This document shows positions 53,560 through 63,148 of a stretch of DNA of 64,000 bases, piece after piece. Source of the stretch: Mycobacteroides sp. CBMA 271 (GTDB taxonomy: Bacteria > Actinomycetota > Actinomycetes > Mycobacteriales > Mycobacteriaceae); assembly GCF_009729205.1 (NCBI RefSeq), contig NZ_VTHB01000001.1:62001-126000 (forward strand), in the 5' to 3' direction. Position 1 is the stretch's first letter. Each line of letters begins with the position of its first letter. The notes below the pieces were generated by a model. It saw only the letters and a list, made by a program, of their open reading frames with translations, had not been told where the DNA came from and did not search any database. The position numbers and the translations under genes were made by a program.

Positions 53560-53802
53560 CTACCGGTCGGTGTCCACTACGTCGACCCGGATACCGCGAC
53601 CGCCCACGCCCGCGACCAGGGTGCGCAGCGCGGTGGCGGTACGCCCGCCCCGGCCGATCACCTTTCCGAGATCGTCGGGGTGGACGTGAACCTCTACGGT
53701 GCGACCGCGACGGTTCGTCACCAGGTCAACGCGGACATCGTCGGGGTTGTCGACGATTCCTCGTACCAGATGCTCAACGGCATCGACTACGACGGAGCTC
53801 AT
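53560..53802 (-). CDS. khpA: KH-domain RNA-binding protein KhpA
   Basis: 80 residues with the KH motif VIGRGGRTATALRTLV (GxxG as GRGG). Binds RNA, and with KhpB influences cell wall growth in other Gram-positives. Located between rpsP and rimM (Rv2908c order). Confidence 0.94.
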   Translation of the reverse strand: MSSVVVDAVEHLVRGIVDNPDDVRVDLVTNRRGRTVEVHVHPDDLGKVIGRGGRTATALRTLVAGVGGRGIRVDVVDTDR

Positions 53803-53810
53803 CTGTTGCC

Positions 53811-54287
53811 CTATTCGCTTGCGGCGTCGGCAGATTCGACGGCAGGAGCCTCAGCGGCGTCCTCGGCCGGAGCCGCGGCCTCAGCGGACTCGGCCTTCTT
53901 GGCCTTCTTCTTTTTCTGCTGAATGGCCTCACCGGTCGGCGCACCGTCGGCGGCGGCCAGTGCGGCGTTGAACAGGTCCAGCTTGCTGGGCTTGGGCTCC
54001 TTGACCTTCAGAGTGCCCTCGGCGCCCGGCAGGCCCTTGAACTTCTGCCAATCACCGGTGATCTTCAGCAGGGCAAGCACCGGATCGGTCGGCTGCGCAC
54101 CGACGGACAGCCAGTACTGCGCGCGCTCGGAATCGATCTGGATCAGGCTGGGCTCTTCCTTGGGGTGGTACCGGCCGATCACCTCGATGGCACGGCCTTC
54201 ACGGCGGGTGCGGGCATCGGCGATCGTGATGCGGTACTGCGGGTTGCGGATCTTCCCGAGGCGGGCGAGCTTGATCTTGACAGCCAT
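53811..54287 (-). CDS. rpsP: 30S ribosomal protein S16
   Basis: 158 residues from ATG 54287. S16 core [56 protein letters not shown], followed by a long basic then Ala/Glu-rich tail ([20 protein letters not shown]) typical of actinobacteria. First gene of the rpsP-khpA-rimM-trmD operon. Confidence 0.97.
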   Translation of the reverse strand: MAVKIKLARLGKIRNPQYRITIADARTRREGRAIEVIGRYHPKEEPSLIQIDSERAQYWLSVGAQPTDPVLALLKITGDWQKFKGLPGAEGTLKVKEPKPSKLDLFNAALAAADGAPTGEAIQQKKKKAKKAESAEAAAPAEDAAEAPAVESADAASE

Positions 54288-54408
54288 GACTACAACTTCT
54301 CCTTGAGTATCACGCGGCAATTCGGCGATACGTGCGGACGTGCACGATCCGGTTTTGCCTCGCGTGGGTCTGACCACTGTTGGCCTTAGCCAATTCGCGG
54401 ACCGGGCC

Positions 54409-54438
54409 ATTGTGCCAGACCGGGGACTACCAGCTCAA
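54409..54438 (-). promoter_or_regulatory. rpsP operon promoter
   Basis: On the minus strand TTGAGC (54438-54433), 18-bp spacer and CACAAT (54414-54409), the last inside the shared element GTCTGGCACAAT. Gives a leader of roughly 115 nt before rpsP. The divergent TIR gene starts at 54504. Confidence 0.55.
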
Positions 54439-54503
54439 ATCCTCCACTCCCAGGTCACCCGCGCCTACGATTACGTCAGATACATCTAATGGGGGGACAG
54501 ACC

Positions 54504-57443
54504 ATGGATAACCGTGCCGACACGGCTGAACCGGACGATCCTGCGTATGCGGCGGAGTTGCCGTTGGCCGAGCCCGGCGGATATGACTACGACGCGTTCC
54601 TGTCCTACAGCCGCGCTGATGCTGCCGTGGCCGAAGGCATCCAAAAAGGCCTGCACACCATCGGCCGAAAACTGGGCCGACTACACGCCCTGCGAGTATT
54701 CCGGGATAAGACCGATCTAGCAGCGAGTCCGAGCCTGTGGGCCAAACTCAGCGAAGCACTCGACAAATCCCGCTACCTGGTGGTGGTGTTGTCTCCCAAC
54801 TCGGCGGGCTCGGAATGGGTCAACAAAGAAATCGACTACTGGCTCAAACATCGCGGTCGCAACAACCTCGTACTCGTCATGGCCGACGGCACCCTGCTCT
54901 GGGACGACAGCAATGGCCGCTTCGACCCCGACAACTCCACCGCCGCACCACCAGCGTTGGCCACGCCCGACTCGCTGGGTACCGAACCGGTCTATATCGA
55001 TGTCTCCCACGACAACCCCTGGGACATCCAAAACCCCACCTTCCGCGACAAACTCACCGACATCGCCGCCCCCATCCACGGCAAACCCAAATACGAACTG
55101 GCCTCCGACGACCTACGCGAACAACAACGCTTCCGCCGCTTCCGACGCCTCGCCATCACAGCACTGGCCCTCCTGCTCGTCATCGCCATTGCCGCCGCAT
55201 CAGTAGCCTTCATCCAACGCCGCGAAGCCCAACAACAACGAAACGAAGCCATCCATCAACGCAATGATGCGGTCGCGCGGGGCCTGGTAGCCGACGCCGA
55301 TGCCATCTTCAAACGGGTGCGCGGCGGAACCTATGACCAAGCACTACAGGAACTGACCGTGGCCGCACGCCTGGGACCGGTGGCCGCACTCGGCGGAATG
55401 CTCACCGGGCTCCAAAACACTGCCATCCTGCAGAAAATCATCCGCACCTCCCGCGGCCTCGTCACGCCGAAAGTCACCCCGGATGGCAAACGCATCATCA
55501 CCGGCAGCAAAGAGGAGCCGGTTATCCGCATCTGGGATGGTGCCACCGGACAGCAAGTATCCGAACTGACCGGCACGCCCAAGACGGGTTTGTGGGTCGT
55601 TGGGCTCAGCCCCGACGGAAAGAGCCTGATCTCCGAGGACTCGGCTGGCGTGGTCAGGCTGTGGGATCTCGACACCAGCACCATAATTCGGCAGCTCAAG
55701 GCCGAACTGGCAGGGGACGCGGTTACGAGTGCCGACGGCGCCCGGATGGCCGCCGTCGACGCACGGTGGGGGCCAGACAAAAAGAAGCTGATCTATCGAC
55801 TCGGAGTGTGGGACGCCGCCACCGGGGAGCCGGTCAGCATGTTTCCCGAGCAATCCGACTCCATGCGCGAGCTGGCACTGAGCCCAGATGGTCGCCGCGT
55901 TGTCATTGTTGACGGGGATGGCGCGGCCCGGATCTTTGATGTCGACAGCCGCGAGCAGATCGGTGAAACGATCGCAATCCCCCGTCCCAGCAGCTCAGAC
56001 GGCAGCACCATCGGCGTGCACAGCCCGGAATTCAGCCCGGACGGCCGAAGGTTTGTCATGGGCCTCAGCGATGGCACCGTGCGACAGTGGGACGCATTCA
56101 CCGGCGCCCCCATCAGTACCCCGATGGCCGGCCACACAGGCCTGGTATTCCACGTGACCTACAGCCCGGACGGAACCCGCATCGCGTCGGGCGGGACAGG
56201 CGACACCACGGTACGGGTATGGGATGCCGAAACCGGTGCACCGGTTGGCGTGCCGTTCGCAGGTCACCTGGATGCGATCGAGGGACTCACCTTCACCCCC
56301 GACGGCAAACAGATCGTCTCGATCAGCAGCGATAAGACGATTCAGATCTGGCGCGCAGATTCGGATACTCGGCTCGGCGGCCCCATATCCGCCCCGGCCG
56401 GCAACCTGCCGGAAGGCACTCCAGTGGTCGGCGTGGTACCCGGCGGCGAGACAACAGACGTCTCGCGGTCGGCTGCGATCTGGAACCTCGGGGACGGCCG
56501 CGTGACCGACTTCCGCGAAAACGTGCCCTACTGGCAGTACACCTCGCTTCTGGAATTGGCCGTGACGCCCGACGGCCGCCGGGCCGCGGTGCGGTCCACG
56601 AAAATGCAGGTCTGGGATCTGCACACCGGCAAAACGATCTCCAGTATCGATGTCGATACGAATACCCTCGCCGCAATTGCCATCAGCCCGGACGGGTCCC
56701 GCGTCGTCACCGGCGCGTCCAGCTCGTCTGTCGAAAAGCGCGGCGGTCGCCTCATTACCCTGTATGACGCCGACACCGGAAAACAGATCGACACCAAGTT
56801 CGACGGCCTAGATGGAACGATCACCGCACTTCGGTTCAGCCCCGACGGTCGCCAGCTCGTCGCCGTAAATTCGAAAGGGGCACTCCGGGAGTGGGATGCC
56901 GCGACCGGACAACAGATCGGCGATCCCTGGAGCGGCGACCTCAACGCCCAAGGGGCGCTGGCGTTCAGTCCGGACGGTCAGCTACTCGCCTCGGCAGGCC
57001 GCGGAACGATCTGGATCTGGGATACGCAAACTCACCGGTTAGCAGGAAAGCCGCTCACCGGCCACAACGATCCACCGTCGAGCCTGGCGTTCAGCTCCGA
57101 TGGACGGCTCCTCGTCTCCGGCGCCTCCGACAGTAAAGACTATAAAAAGGGCGAGATGCGGATCTGGGATGTGAAGAGCGGTCAGCAGATCGGTGAACCG
57201 CTGCCCGTCGTCGCCAGTAAGGCGGCGTTCCAGGTGGCATTTTCCTCCGACACCACCAAAATCTTCGCCAGTGGCGCAGCTAGTAAAGGGAGCGGGGTCT
57301 GGCAGTGGCCAGGCCCGGCGCGGTGGCCGGATCTGTTGTGCGACAAGCTGACCGCGAATATGAGCCGCACCCAATGGAAACAGTGGGTTTCGCCGGACAT
57401 CGAGTACGTGCCGGGCTGCCCCGATCTGCCGGTGCCGGAGTAA
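54504..57443 (+). CDS. TIR-TM-WD40 protein A
   Basis: 979 residues from ATG 54504, preceded by GGGGGGACAG. Order: TIR domain about 28-145 (DAFLSYSRADAAVAEGIQKG, RVFRDKTDLAASPSLWAKL, then SEWVNKEIDYWL with Glu109 aligned to the catalytic Glu of SARM1); linker; one membrane helix about 217-237; coiled coil about 238-275; a helical bridge (DQALQELTVAARLGP); then about 14 WD units from 318 onward (for example IRIWDGATGQQ, VRVWDAETGAP, MRIWDVKSGQQ), enough for two seven-bladed propellers. It ends QWVSPDIEY and CPDLPVPE. TIR domains with this Glu cleave NAD+ or make nucleotide signals. Proposed role is a membrane-anchored conflict sensor/effector. Confidence 0.9.
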   Translation: MDNRADTAEPDDPAYAAELPLAEPGGYDYDAFLSYSRADAAVAEGIQKGLHTIGRKLGRLHALRVFRDKTDLAASPSLWAKLSEALDKSRYLVVVLSPNSAGSEWVNKEIDYWLKHRGRNNLVLVMADGTLLWDDSNGRFDPDNSTAAPPALATPDSLGTEPVYIDVSHDNPWDIQNPTFRDKLTDIAAPIHGKPKYELASDDLREQQRFRRFRRLAITALALLLVIAIAAASVAFIQRREAQQQRNEAIHQRNDAVARGLVADADAIFKRVRGGTYDQALQELTVAARLGPVAALGGMLTGLQNTAILQKIIRTSRGLVTPKVTPDGKRIITGSKEEPVIRIWDGATGQQVSELTGTPKTGLWVVGLSPDGKSLISEDSAGVVRLWDLDTSTIIRQLKAELAGDAVTSADGARMAAVDARWGPDKKKLIYRLGVWDAATGEPVSMFPEQSDSMRELALSPDGRRVVIVDGDGAARIFDVDSREQIGETIAIPRPSSSDGSTIGVHSPEFSPDGRRFVMGLSDGTVRQWDAFTGAPISTPMAGHTGLVFHVTYSPDGTRIASGGTGDTTVRVWDAETGAPVGVPFAGHLDAIEGLTFTPDGKQIVSISSDKTIQIWRADSDTRLGGPISAPAGNLPEGTPVVGVVPGGETTDVSRSAAIWNLGDGRVTDFRENVPYWQYTSLLELAVTPDGRRAAVRSTKMQVWDLHTGKTISSIDVDTNTLAAIAISPDGSRVVTGASSSSVEKRGGRLITLYDADTGKQIDTKFDGLDGTITALRFSPDGRQLVAVNSKGALREWDAATGQQIGDPWSGDLNAQGALAFSPDGQLLASAGRGTIWIWDTQTHRLAGKPLTGHNDPPSSLAFSSDGRLLVSGASDSKDYKKGEMRIWDVKSGQQIGEPLPVVASKAAFQVAFSSDTTKIFASGAASKGSGVWQWPGPARWPDLLCDKLTANMSRTQWKQWVSPDIEYVPGCPDLPVPE
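54528..55260 (+). repeat. Long direct repeat, copy 1 (TIR-TM coding half)
   Basis: The N-terminal coding halves of the two TIR genes are nearly the same at nucleotide level, with the second copy near 57452-58184 and an offset of about 2.92 kb. Blocks of identity exceed 30 bp in places. The WD40 halves are more diverged. Confidence 0.75.
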
Positions 57444-57445
57444 CC

Positions 57446-60338
57446 ATGACCGAACCGGACGATCCTGCGTACGCTGCGGAGCTGCCGATAGCTGAGCCCG
57501 GCGGATACGACTATGACGCGTTCCTGTCCTACAGCCGCGCTGATGCCGCCGTGGCCGAAGGCATCCAAAAAGGCCTACACAGCATCGGCCGAAAACTAGG
57601 ACGCTTGCACGCGCTTCGCGTGTTTCGAGACAAAACCGACCTCGCCGCCAGCCCGAGCCTGTGGGCCAAACTGACTGAAGCGCTGGATAAATCGCGGTAT
57701 CTGGTGGTGGTGCTCTCCCCCAACTCCGCGGGCTCGGAATGGGTCAACAAAGAAATCGACTACTGGCTCAAACATCGCGGCCGCAACAACCTGGTGCTGG
57801 TCATGGCCGACGGAACCCTGCTCTGGGACGACACCCACGGAGCCTTCGACCCCCAAGGCTCCACCGCAGCACCCCCAGCCCTAGCCGCCACCGACGCCCT
57901 GGGTACCGAACCGGTTTACATCGATGTCTCCCAAGACAACCCCTGGGACATCCAAAACCCAGTCTTCCGAGACAAACTCACCGACATCGCCGCCCCGATA
58001 CACGGCAAACCCAAATACGAACTCGCCTCCGAAGACCTACGCGAACAACAACGCTTCCGCCGCTTCCGACGCCTCGCCATCACCGCACTCGCAATCTTGA
58101 CCATCCTGTCGGTCACTACGGCTGGAATCGCATTCATCCAACGCCGCGAGGCGATCCGACAGCGCAACGAGGCGGTCGCGCTGCGCCTCGCCACCGACGC
58201 GGACGCCATCTTCAAACGGGCGCGCGGCGGAACCGATGACCGAGCGTTGCAGGAGCTGACCGTGGCGGCACGTCTGTCGCCGGTGGCCGCCCGCGGCGGA
58301 ATACTGGGCGGACTCCAATCCACCGCACCCTTACAGAAAATCATCCGAACCCCCCGAACGCCCCAGGGGCTGCGGGTTACCCCGGACGGCAAACGCATCA
58401 TCACCGGGAGTAACGAAGAGTCGGTCATCCGCATCTGGGATATCGCCACCGGCCAGCAACTATCGGAACTGACCGGCCAGACGGCACGGATAGTGGGGGG
58501 GGCTCACCAACGACGGAAAGCGTCTACTCACCTACGACTGGGATGCTTTTAAGATTGGGCTCTGGGACCTCGACGCCGGCACGATGATCCGGCAGTTTGA
58601 GGGGCGGGACGCGGTGATGAGCGGCGACGGAACTCGGATCGCCGCGATCCGCTTAGATAAGCGCGCCGGTCGTCAGCCGACCCTTCGAGTCGAGGTCTGG
58701 AACACCGACACCGGGGACGTGATCCGCACGTTTCCCGAGCAACCCTACGGCCAGTTCGATCTGGCACTGAGCCCGGATGGGCGCCACGCCGTTACGCTCG
58801 GCGCGGACAGAATGACCCATCTGTGGGATGTCGACACAGGCGAGCAAATCGGCGAACCGATCGCCATCGTCGGTCCTCGCGGCCCCAGCGACCAAAACCT
58901 CCGCATTTGGCAGCCTGTATTCAGCCCGGATGGCCGCAGGTTCGCAGCGGGTGTTGGCGATAGGACCGTCCGACAGTGGGACGCCTTCACCGGTGCCCCT
59001 GTCGGTGCCCCGATCACCGGCCACACCAGCCAGGTATCGCACGTGGCCTACAGCCGGGACGGAACTCGCATCGCCTCGGGTGGCAATGACGGCACCCGAG
59101 TCTGGGATGCCGAAACAGGTGCCCCGATCGGTACGCCGCTGAATCAAGCTAGCCCTGATGAACTCACGTTCACTCCCAACGGACTACAGATCGTCTCGAT
59201 CGTCTTCTTCGACCGGGCCATCCGGGTTTGGCGCGCCGATGCGGACAGCAGCCTCGGCGGCCCCCTTACCGCCCCCGCCGTCAATCTGCCGACGGATGCG
59301 AAGGTGGCGGGGCTGGCGCCCGGTCACGACCTGCCAGACTTCTCCGACACTTTGGGCGCCATCTGGAACCTTGAGAACAACCAGGTGACCAAGCTCGACG
59401 ATTCCGTGGTGGCCTACAAGTTGACCATGACACCCGACGGTCGCCGAGCGGCGACGTTCAAAGTCGACTATGTGGCAGCGACGCGCACGGCCCGCTATCG
59501 GGTACAGGTCTGGGATCTGCGAACCGGCCGGCTTGTCTCCAACACCGACCAGACGAACGCCAGCACGATTGCGATCAGCCCGGACGGGACCAGGGTCGCT
59601 ATCGGCGCATCGAGCCTGGCCGTCAAGAAGTACGGCGACCGCCCGATCACCATGTATGACGCGGACACCGGGAAACGAATCGACGCCGAGTTCGGCGGCC
59701 TGAAAGCAACGATTGAAGTGCTTCGATTCAGCCCAGATAGTCGCCAGCTCGTTGCCGCTAACGGAGACCAGATGCAGGGGTGGGATGCTACGACCGGGAA
59801 ACAGATCGGTGATCCTTGGGGCGGCTCCAACATCTATACACTTGCTTTTAGTCCGGATGGCCGCCTGCTGGCCTCCGGTGGTCTCAACAAAAACTCCGGA
59901 GTTTTTCAGGAAACAATCTCGATCTGGGATGCGCAGACTCACCAGCTGGTGGGAGAGCCACTCACTGGCCAAAATGCGTCCGTTAAGACCTTGGCGTTCA
60001 GCTCTGACGGACGGCTGCTCGCCTCCGGCTCTGGCTATTTTTCCAAGGTCGCCGAGATACGGATCTGGGATGTGGCCAGCCGTCAGCAGGTCGGTGAGCC
60101 ACTGAACTTTGACAACAGCAGGAACAGCAGCTATTTCACCGTCGCATTCTCTGCCGACGGCGCCAGCATTTTCGCCGGCATGCGGAAGTCCGTCCTGCGC
60201 TGGCCCGGCCCGATGCAATGGCCAGATATGTTGTGCGACAAGCTTTCCTCGAACATGAGTCGCGAGCAGTGGAACCGGTGGGTCTCCCCCGACATCGACT
60301 ACGTTGTCGGCTGCCCGGACCTGCCGGTGCCGGAGTAG
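57446..60338 (+). pseudogene. TIR-TM-WD40 protein B, frameshifted in a G8 tract
   Basis: Begins ATG 57446, 2 bp after gene A. Residues 1-340 mirror A: TIR with Glu103, helix near 210-230, coiled coil, first WD unit IRIWDIATGQQ. At the G run 58495-58502 the frame moves and the first reading ends at 58552 (368 residues). With seven Gs it would read IVGGLTNDGK, matching IVGLSPDGK-like text of A, and continue in the next frame to 60338 with 13 more WD units and the tail CPDLPVPE, giving about 963 residues. It may be a contingency locus, a true pseudogene or a sequence error. The downstream part has kept its frame and motifs, so decay is recent or the gene is functional by slippage. Confidence 0.85.
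58495..58502 (+). other. Poly-G tract (8 G) at the frameshift in TIR protein B
   Basis: Eight consecutive Gs; seven restore the full-length frame. Mononucleotide tracts of this kind can change length by slipped-strand mispairing and switch expression on or off. Confidence 0.85.
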
Positions 60339-62663
60339 CTAGCCAGAGATTCGTACATATCGCCGGGCGAACTCGTTGCCGGGAACCACCCAGATGTCTC
60401 CGTGATCGCCCTGCACTATCCACGCGCCCTCGGTTGCGGTGACGCAACCCTCCAGCGACTCGACTGTCTCACCGGCGCGCGCCGGCCGTGCGAGTACCGA
60501 ACCGCGCCGACGCCACCTGCGGCCCGCGACGTGCTCGTGGGTAGCGCGGAAAATGTCATCACGCACAGACCATTCCGTGGCGTCGGTGCTGGGATGCTTC
60601 TCACGAACGGACCAGTCACCCGCCTCGGCACGCATGGTTGAGCCATCCTGCGCGGTCCATGTCCACGCGGTGGGACGCTGCCGCGCCAGCACCTCACCGG
60701 CGCGGCGAAACTCCGCCCAGCCGCTGTCCCCAGTCGCGGGCGCTGACCGGTAGCCCAGCTCGCGCAGCTTGGTCAGGGTGGCCGCCAGGCTGCCCAGCGC
60801 GGCGTCGAGCCGTGCCGGGTCCGCCTCGATCTGCGCCCAGTCGACGAGCTTGTCGTGAACCTTCCCCGCGTCGTCACGGGGTCCGGCCCGCCACCCATGC
60901 TTGCGGTAGTAGCGGCACCAATCCTGGTGCTCGGAGTGTGCCATTGCGATGGCAGTGGGCAAATCGAAACCCATGCGGCGCAAACATTCTGCGGGTTCCA
61001 GCCGATACAGCTCCGAGGTCGATGCGTCATCGGGCGGGCCGCCCCAGGTATTCCAGGTATGCCCGCCGATTTTTTCCACTATCCATAGCGCGTTGCGCAC
61101 CTGCCGCCGGTTGGACTCGCGATAGAACTCGTCGAGCTGTCCCCACGGACGCGCGGTGGGGCCGGTCCGCTCGTTGTCGCGGACGTACCGGTTATGGATG
61201 AGCTCGGCGGCGCGTTCCCACGCGTCGTGCGCCTGCCCGCCCGGCAGATCCAGGCTCAGCCGGTACGTGTAGAGGCGACCCACCAGTGCGGTGCGTTCCC
61301 CACTGGCATCGGCTCGCGGGTCCCAGGCATGAACGATGGTGTCGGGGAAGCGTGCCGCGATCCGGGTGGCGGCGCTGACGTCCAGGCTGGAGTCGACGAG
61401 AACCACCGCGGTCGATCCTGGATCACTCGCCTGTAGGCGCTGCAGCAGTGCGTCCACGGTGGGCTCTTCGTCGACAGCGACCAGGCCGCCGGCCTGCGCC
61501 GGATGCCCAAGCTGTGTCGCGGCAAACTCGTTGTCGCGCAGGTATTCTGATGCGTTCGGGGCGATAACGGTGCACGTCGTCGGTTCACCACGTCCGCTGT
61601 AGCGTTGTTCGAGCCGTCGCTGCAGCATGTCGCTGCACAGTGCGGTGGTGAGTTGGGATGACCCACATACCAGCACCTCTCGGACCGTGCGTGCGGCCAT
61701 CACCCGATCGAGCAGCCGCCGCGCCGTCACCTCATAGATTCCGACGGTATCGGCGGCCCACCGATGGTGGACACCGCCGAAATGCTGCGCGCGCCAAGCG
61801 GACGCCTGCCACGGGTCGTCGATGCGCACAATGAGCGGGATGCGCAGGCGGTCGCCTCCGCGCGCGCTGATGGCGCTGAGCCGCCACAGATTGGTGGACG
61901 GGTCGGCCGCCAGCAGGTAGAGGCGGTCGAGCTTGTTCCAGATGTCCAGTGCGGCAAGCGGCGCGGTTTGGGTGAGGTCCAGGCTCAGGATGGCCGCTCC
62001 CGCGGTGCGGGCGCGGCGCACGCAGTCTCGATCCGGATTGTCGGTGATGACGACGAGCGAACTATGTTGCCGCATGGAGCGTTTGATGGCAGCGACCATT
62101 GGTTCGGCATCGTCGTCGAGTCCCACGATCACCGTGACCGATCGAGCGAGATAGACGCGCAGCCGATGCAGTCGCGCCTGGAACAGCGCCACCGCAACTC
62201 CGGTCACCGACATCACCACGACCGTCATGGCCGACACCTGCGCGAGGTGCAGTGCGGCCGGCATAGGAACGGGGCACGGGCCGCCGTCGAGAGAGCGGGT
62301 GGGGTCCCCGCCCTTGACCAGTTCGACGGCCCACAGCAGTGGGGTGAAGAACGCCGGATGGCTGTCGTCGTGACACCGTACGTACGAGGCGAATCCGAGG
62401 ATCAGCGTGAGCACCGCCAGGATCGCGGCAATTGCCACCGGAACCCCGGTGGCACCCGTGCGGCGGCGCGTCATCACCAGACCCAATGCCGCCAGAGTCA
62501 CGACCACGACGGCGATGGTGGACGCCGAATCCGGTGCGCCGAACCAGCGCAACGACGCCGGTACCGAATCACGTATCCCGGGCCACCCAGCCAACGCCGT
62601 CAGGTATCCCAACGTTGTGACGGCAAAGGTCGCCAACGCTACACGGGCGGTTCTCAATGCCAC
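60339..62663 (-). CDS. Membrane protein with TrkA-like Rossmann and RyR domains
   Basis: 774 residues from GTG 62663. N-terminal membrane helices (about 5-165; ASTIAVVVVTLAALGLVMT, HLAQVSAMTVVVMSVTGVAV). Then a TrkA-N-like Rossmann segment (SVTVIVGLDDDAEPMVAAIK, SLVVITDNPDRDCVRRARTA). A RyR domain lies near 574-615: MAHSEHQDWCRYYRKHGWRA then GPRDDAGKVHDKLVDWAQ. A beta-rich C-terminus follows with two similar Trp-Val units (EWSVRDDIF; GAWIVQGDHGDIWVV). RyR domains in bacteria have been proposed to bind NAD- or ADP-ribose-derived signals. The stop abuts that of TIR protein B (TAG/CTA), so this gene is part of the same inserted block. Confidence 0.8.
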   Translation of the reverse strand: MALRTARVALATFAVTTLGYLTALAGWPGIRDSVPASLRWFGAPDSASTIAVVVVTLAALGLVMTRRRTGATGVPVAIAAILAVLTLILGFASYVRCHDDSHPAFFTPLLWAVELVKGGDPTRSLDGGPCPVPMPAALHLAQVSAMTVVVMSVTGVAVALFQARLHRLRVYLARSVTVIVGLDDDAEPMVAAIKRSMRQHSSLVVITDNPDRDCVRRARTAGAAILSLDLTQTAPLAALDIWNKLDRLYLLAADPSTNLWRLSAISARGGDRLRIPLIVRIDDPWQASAWRAQHFGGVHHRWAADTVGIYEVTARRLLDRVMAARTVREVLVCGSSQLTTALCSDMLQRRLEQRYSGRGEPTTCTVIAPNASEYLRDNEFAATQLGHPAQAGGLVAVDEEPTVDALLQRLQASDPGSTAVVLVDSSLDVSAATRIAARFPDTIVHAWDPRADASGERTALVGRLYTYRLSLDLPGGQAHDAWERAAELIHNRYVRDNERTGPTARPWGQLDEFYRESNRRQVRNALWIVEKIGGHTWNTWGGPPDDASTSELYRLEPAECLRRMGFDLPTAIAMAHSEHQDWCRYYRKHGWRAGPRDDAGKVHDKLVDWAQIEADPARLDAALGSLAATLTKLRELGYRSAPATGDSGWAEFRRAGEVLARQRPTAWTWTAQDGSTMRAEAGDWSVREKHPSTDATEWSVRDDIFRATHEHVAGRRWRRRGSVLARPARAGETVESLEGCVTATEGAWIVQGDHGDIWVVPGNEFARRYVRISG

Positions 62664-62699
62664 TGTCGGAGTCTACTCAGGGGGCCTACCAGGCCAAAC

Positions 62700-63137
62700 T
62701 CACACCAGCCTGTTGAAGCATTTCGTCTCCACACGCCGCGTCAGGCGCCACCCATGGCGGGTGCGCACCACCGCATCGTCGTACCAAAGTCCAAGAAAGA
62801 GGACCTGTTCGGTGTCTCCCGGCGGCACCATCGGGTTGAAGCACAGGCTGCGCACTATCGCCGCGCTGCGAGCCTCGTCGTCGAAGGTGATCGAGATGTT
62901 GCCGAGCATGTGTGAATACATCGGGAAGGCCGGCAGCACCTTCCCCAGCCACTCCTTGACCTCGGGATACTCCCCCTCGATGCCGCCCATCGCCGTGTAA
63001 TCGATGTATGCCTCATTCAAGAACACGTCGTCCAGATCGTCGAACTGGCGGGTATCGATGGCGGTCGCATAGTCGACCAGCAGCTGCTGGATCTGCAGGC
63101 GGTCGGATACTTCCTCGAGGGTCCACGTGGATGTCAT
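62700..63137 (-). CDS. SnoaL/NTF2-like protein
   Basis: 145 residues: SDRLQIQQLLVDYATAIDTR then FDDLDDVFLNEAYIDYTAMG, and the C-terminal VVRTRHGWRLTRRVETK, typical of SnoaL_4 polyketide-cyclase-like small barrels. Syntenic, from memory, with Rv2910c after rpsP, so this gene marks the right edge of the inserted TIR/RyR block. Divergent from the thioesterase by 11 bp. Confidence 0.86.
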   Translation of the reverse strand: MTSTWTLEEVSDRLQIQQLLVDYATAIDTRQFDDLDDVFLNEAYIDYTAMGGIEGEYPEVKEWLGKVLPAFPMYSHMLGNISITFDDEARSAAIVRSLCFNPMVPPGDTEQVLFLGLWYDDAVVRTRHGWRLTRRVETKCFNRLV

Positions 63138-63148
63138 AGCTTGTGAGC

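Noticed and set aside
59184..60218. 344-codon minus-strand frame across the TIR-WD40 gene B
   Set aside because: Antisense to clear WD40 repeats; no recognisable domain.
54504..62663. Naming the TIR block as Thoeris or a known STAND system
   Set aside because: There is no ThsA (SIR2/SLOG) gene and no NACHT/NB-ARC NTPase; TIR is joined to TM-WD40 and paired with a RyR protein instead.
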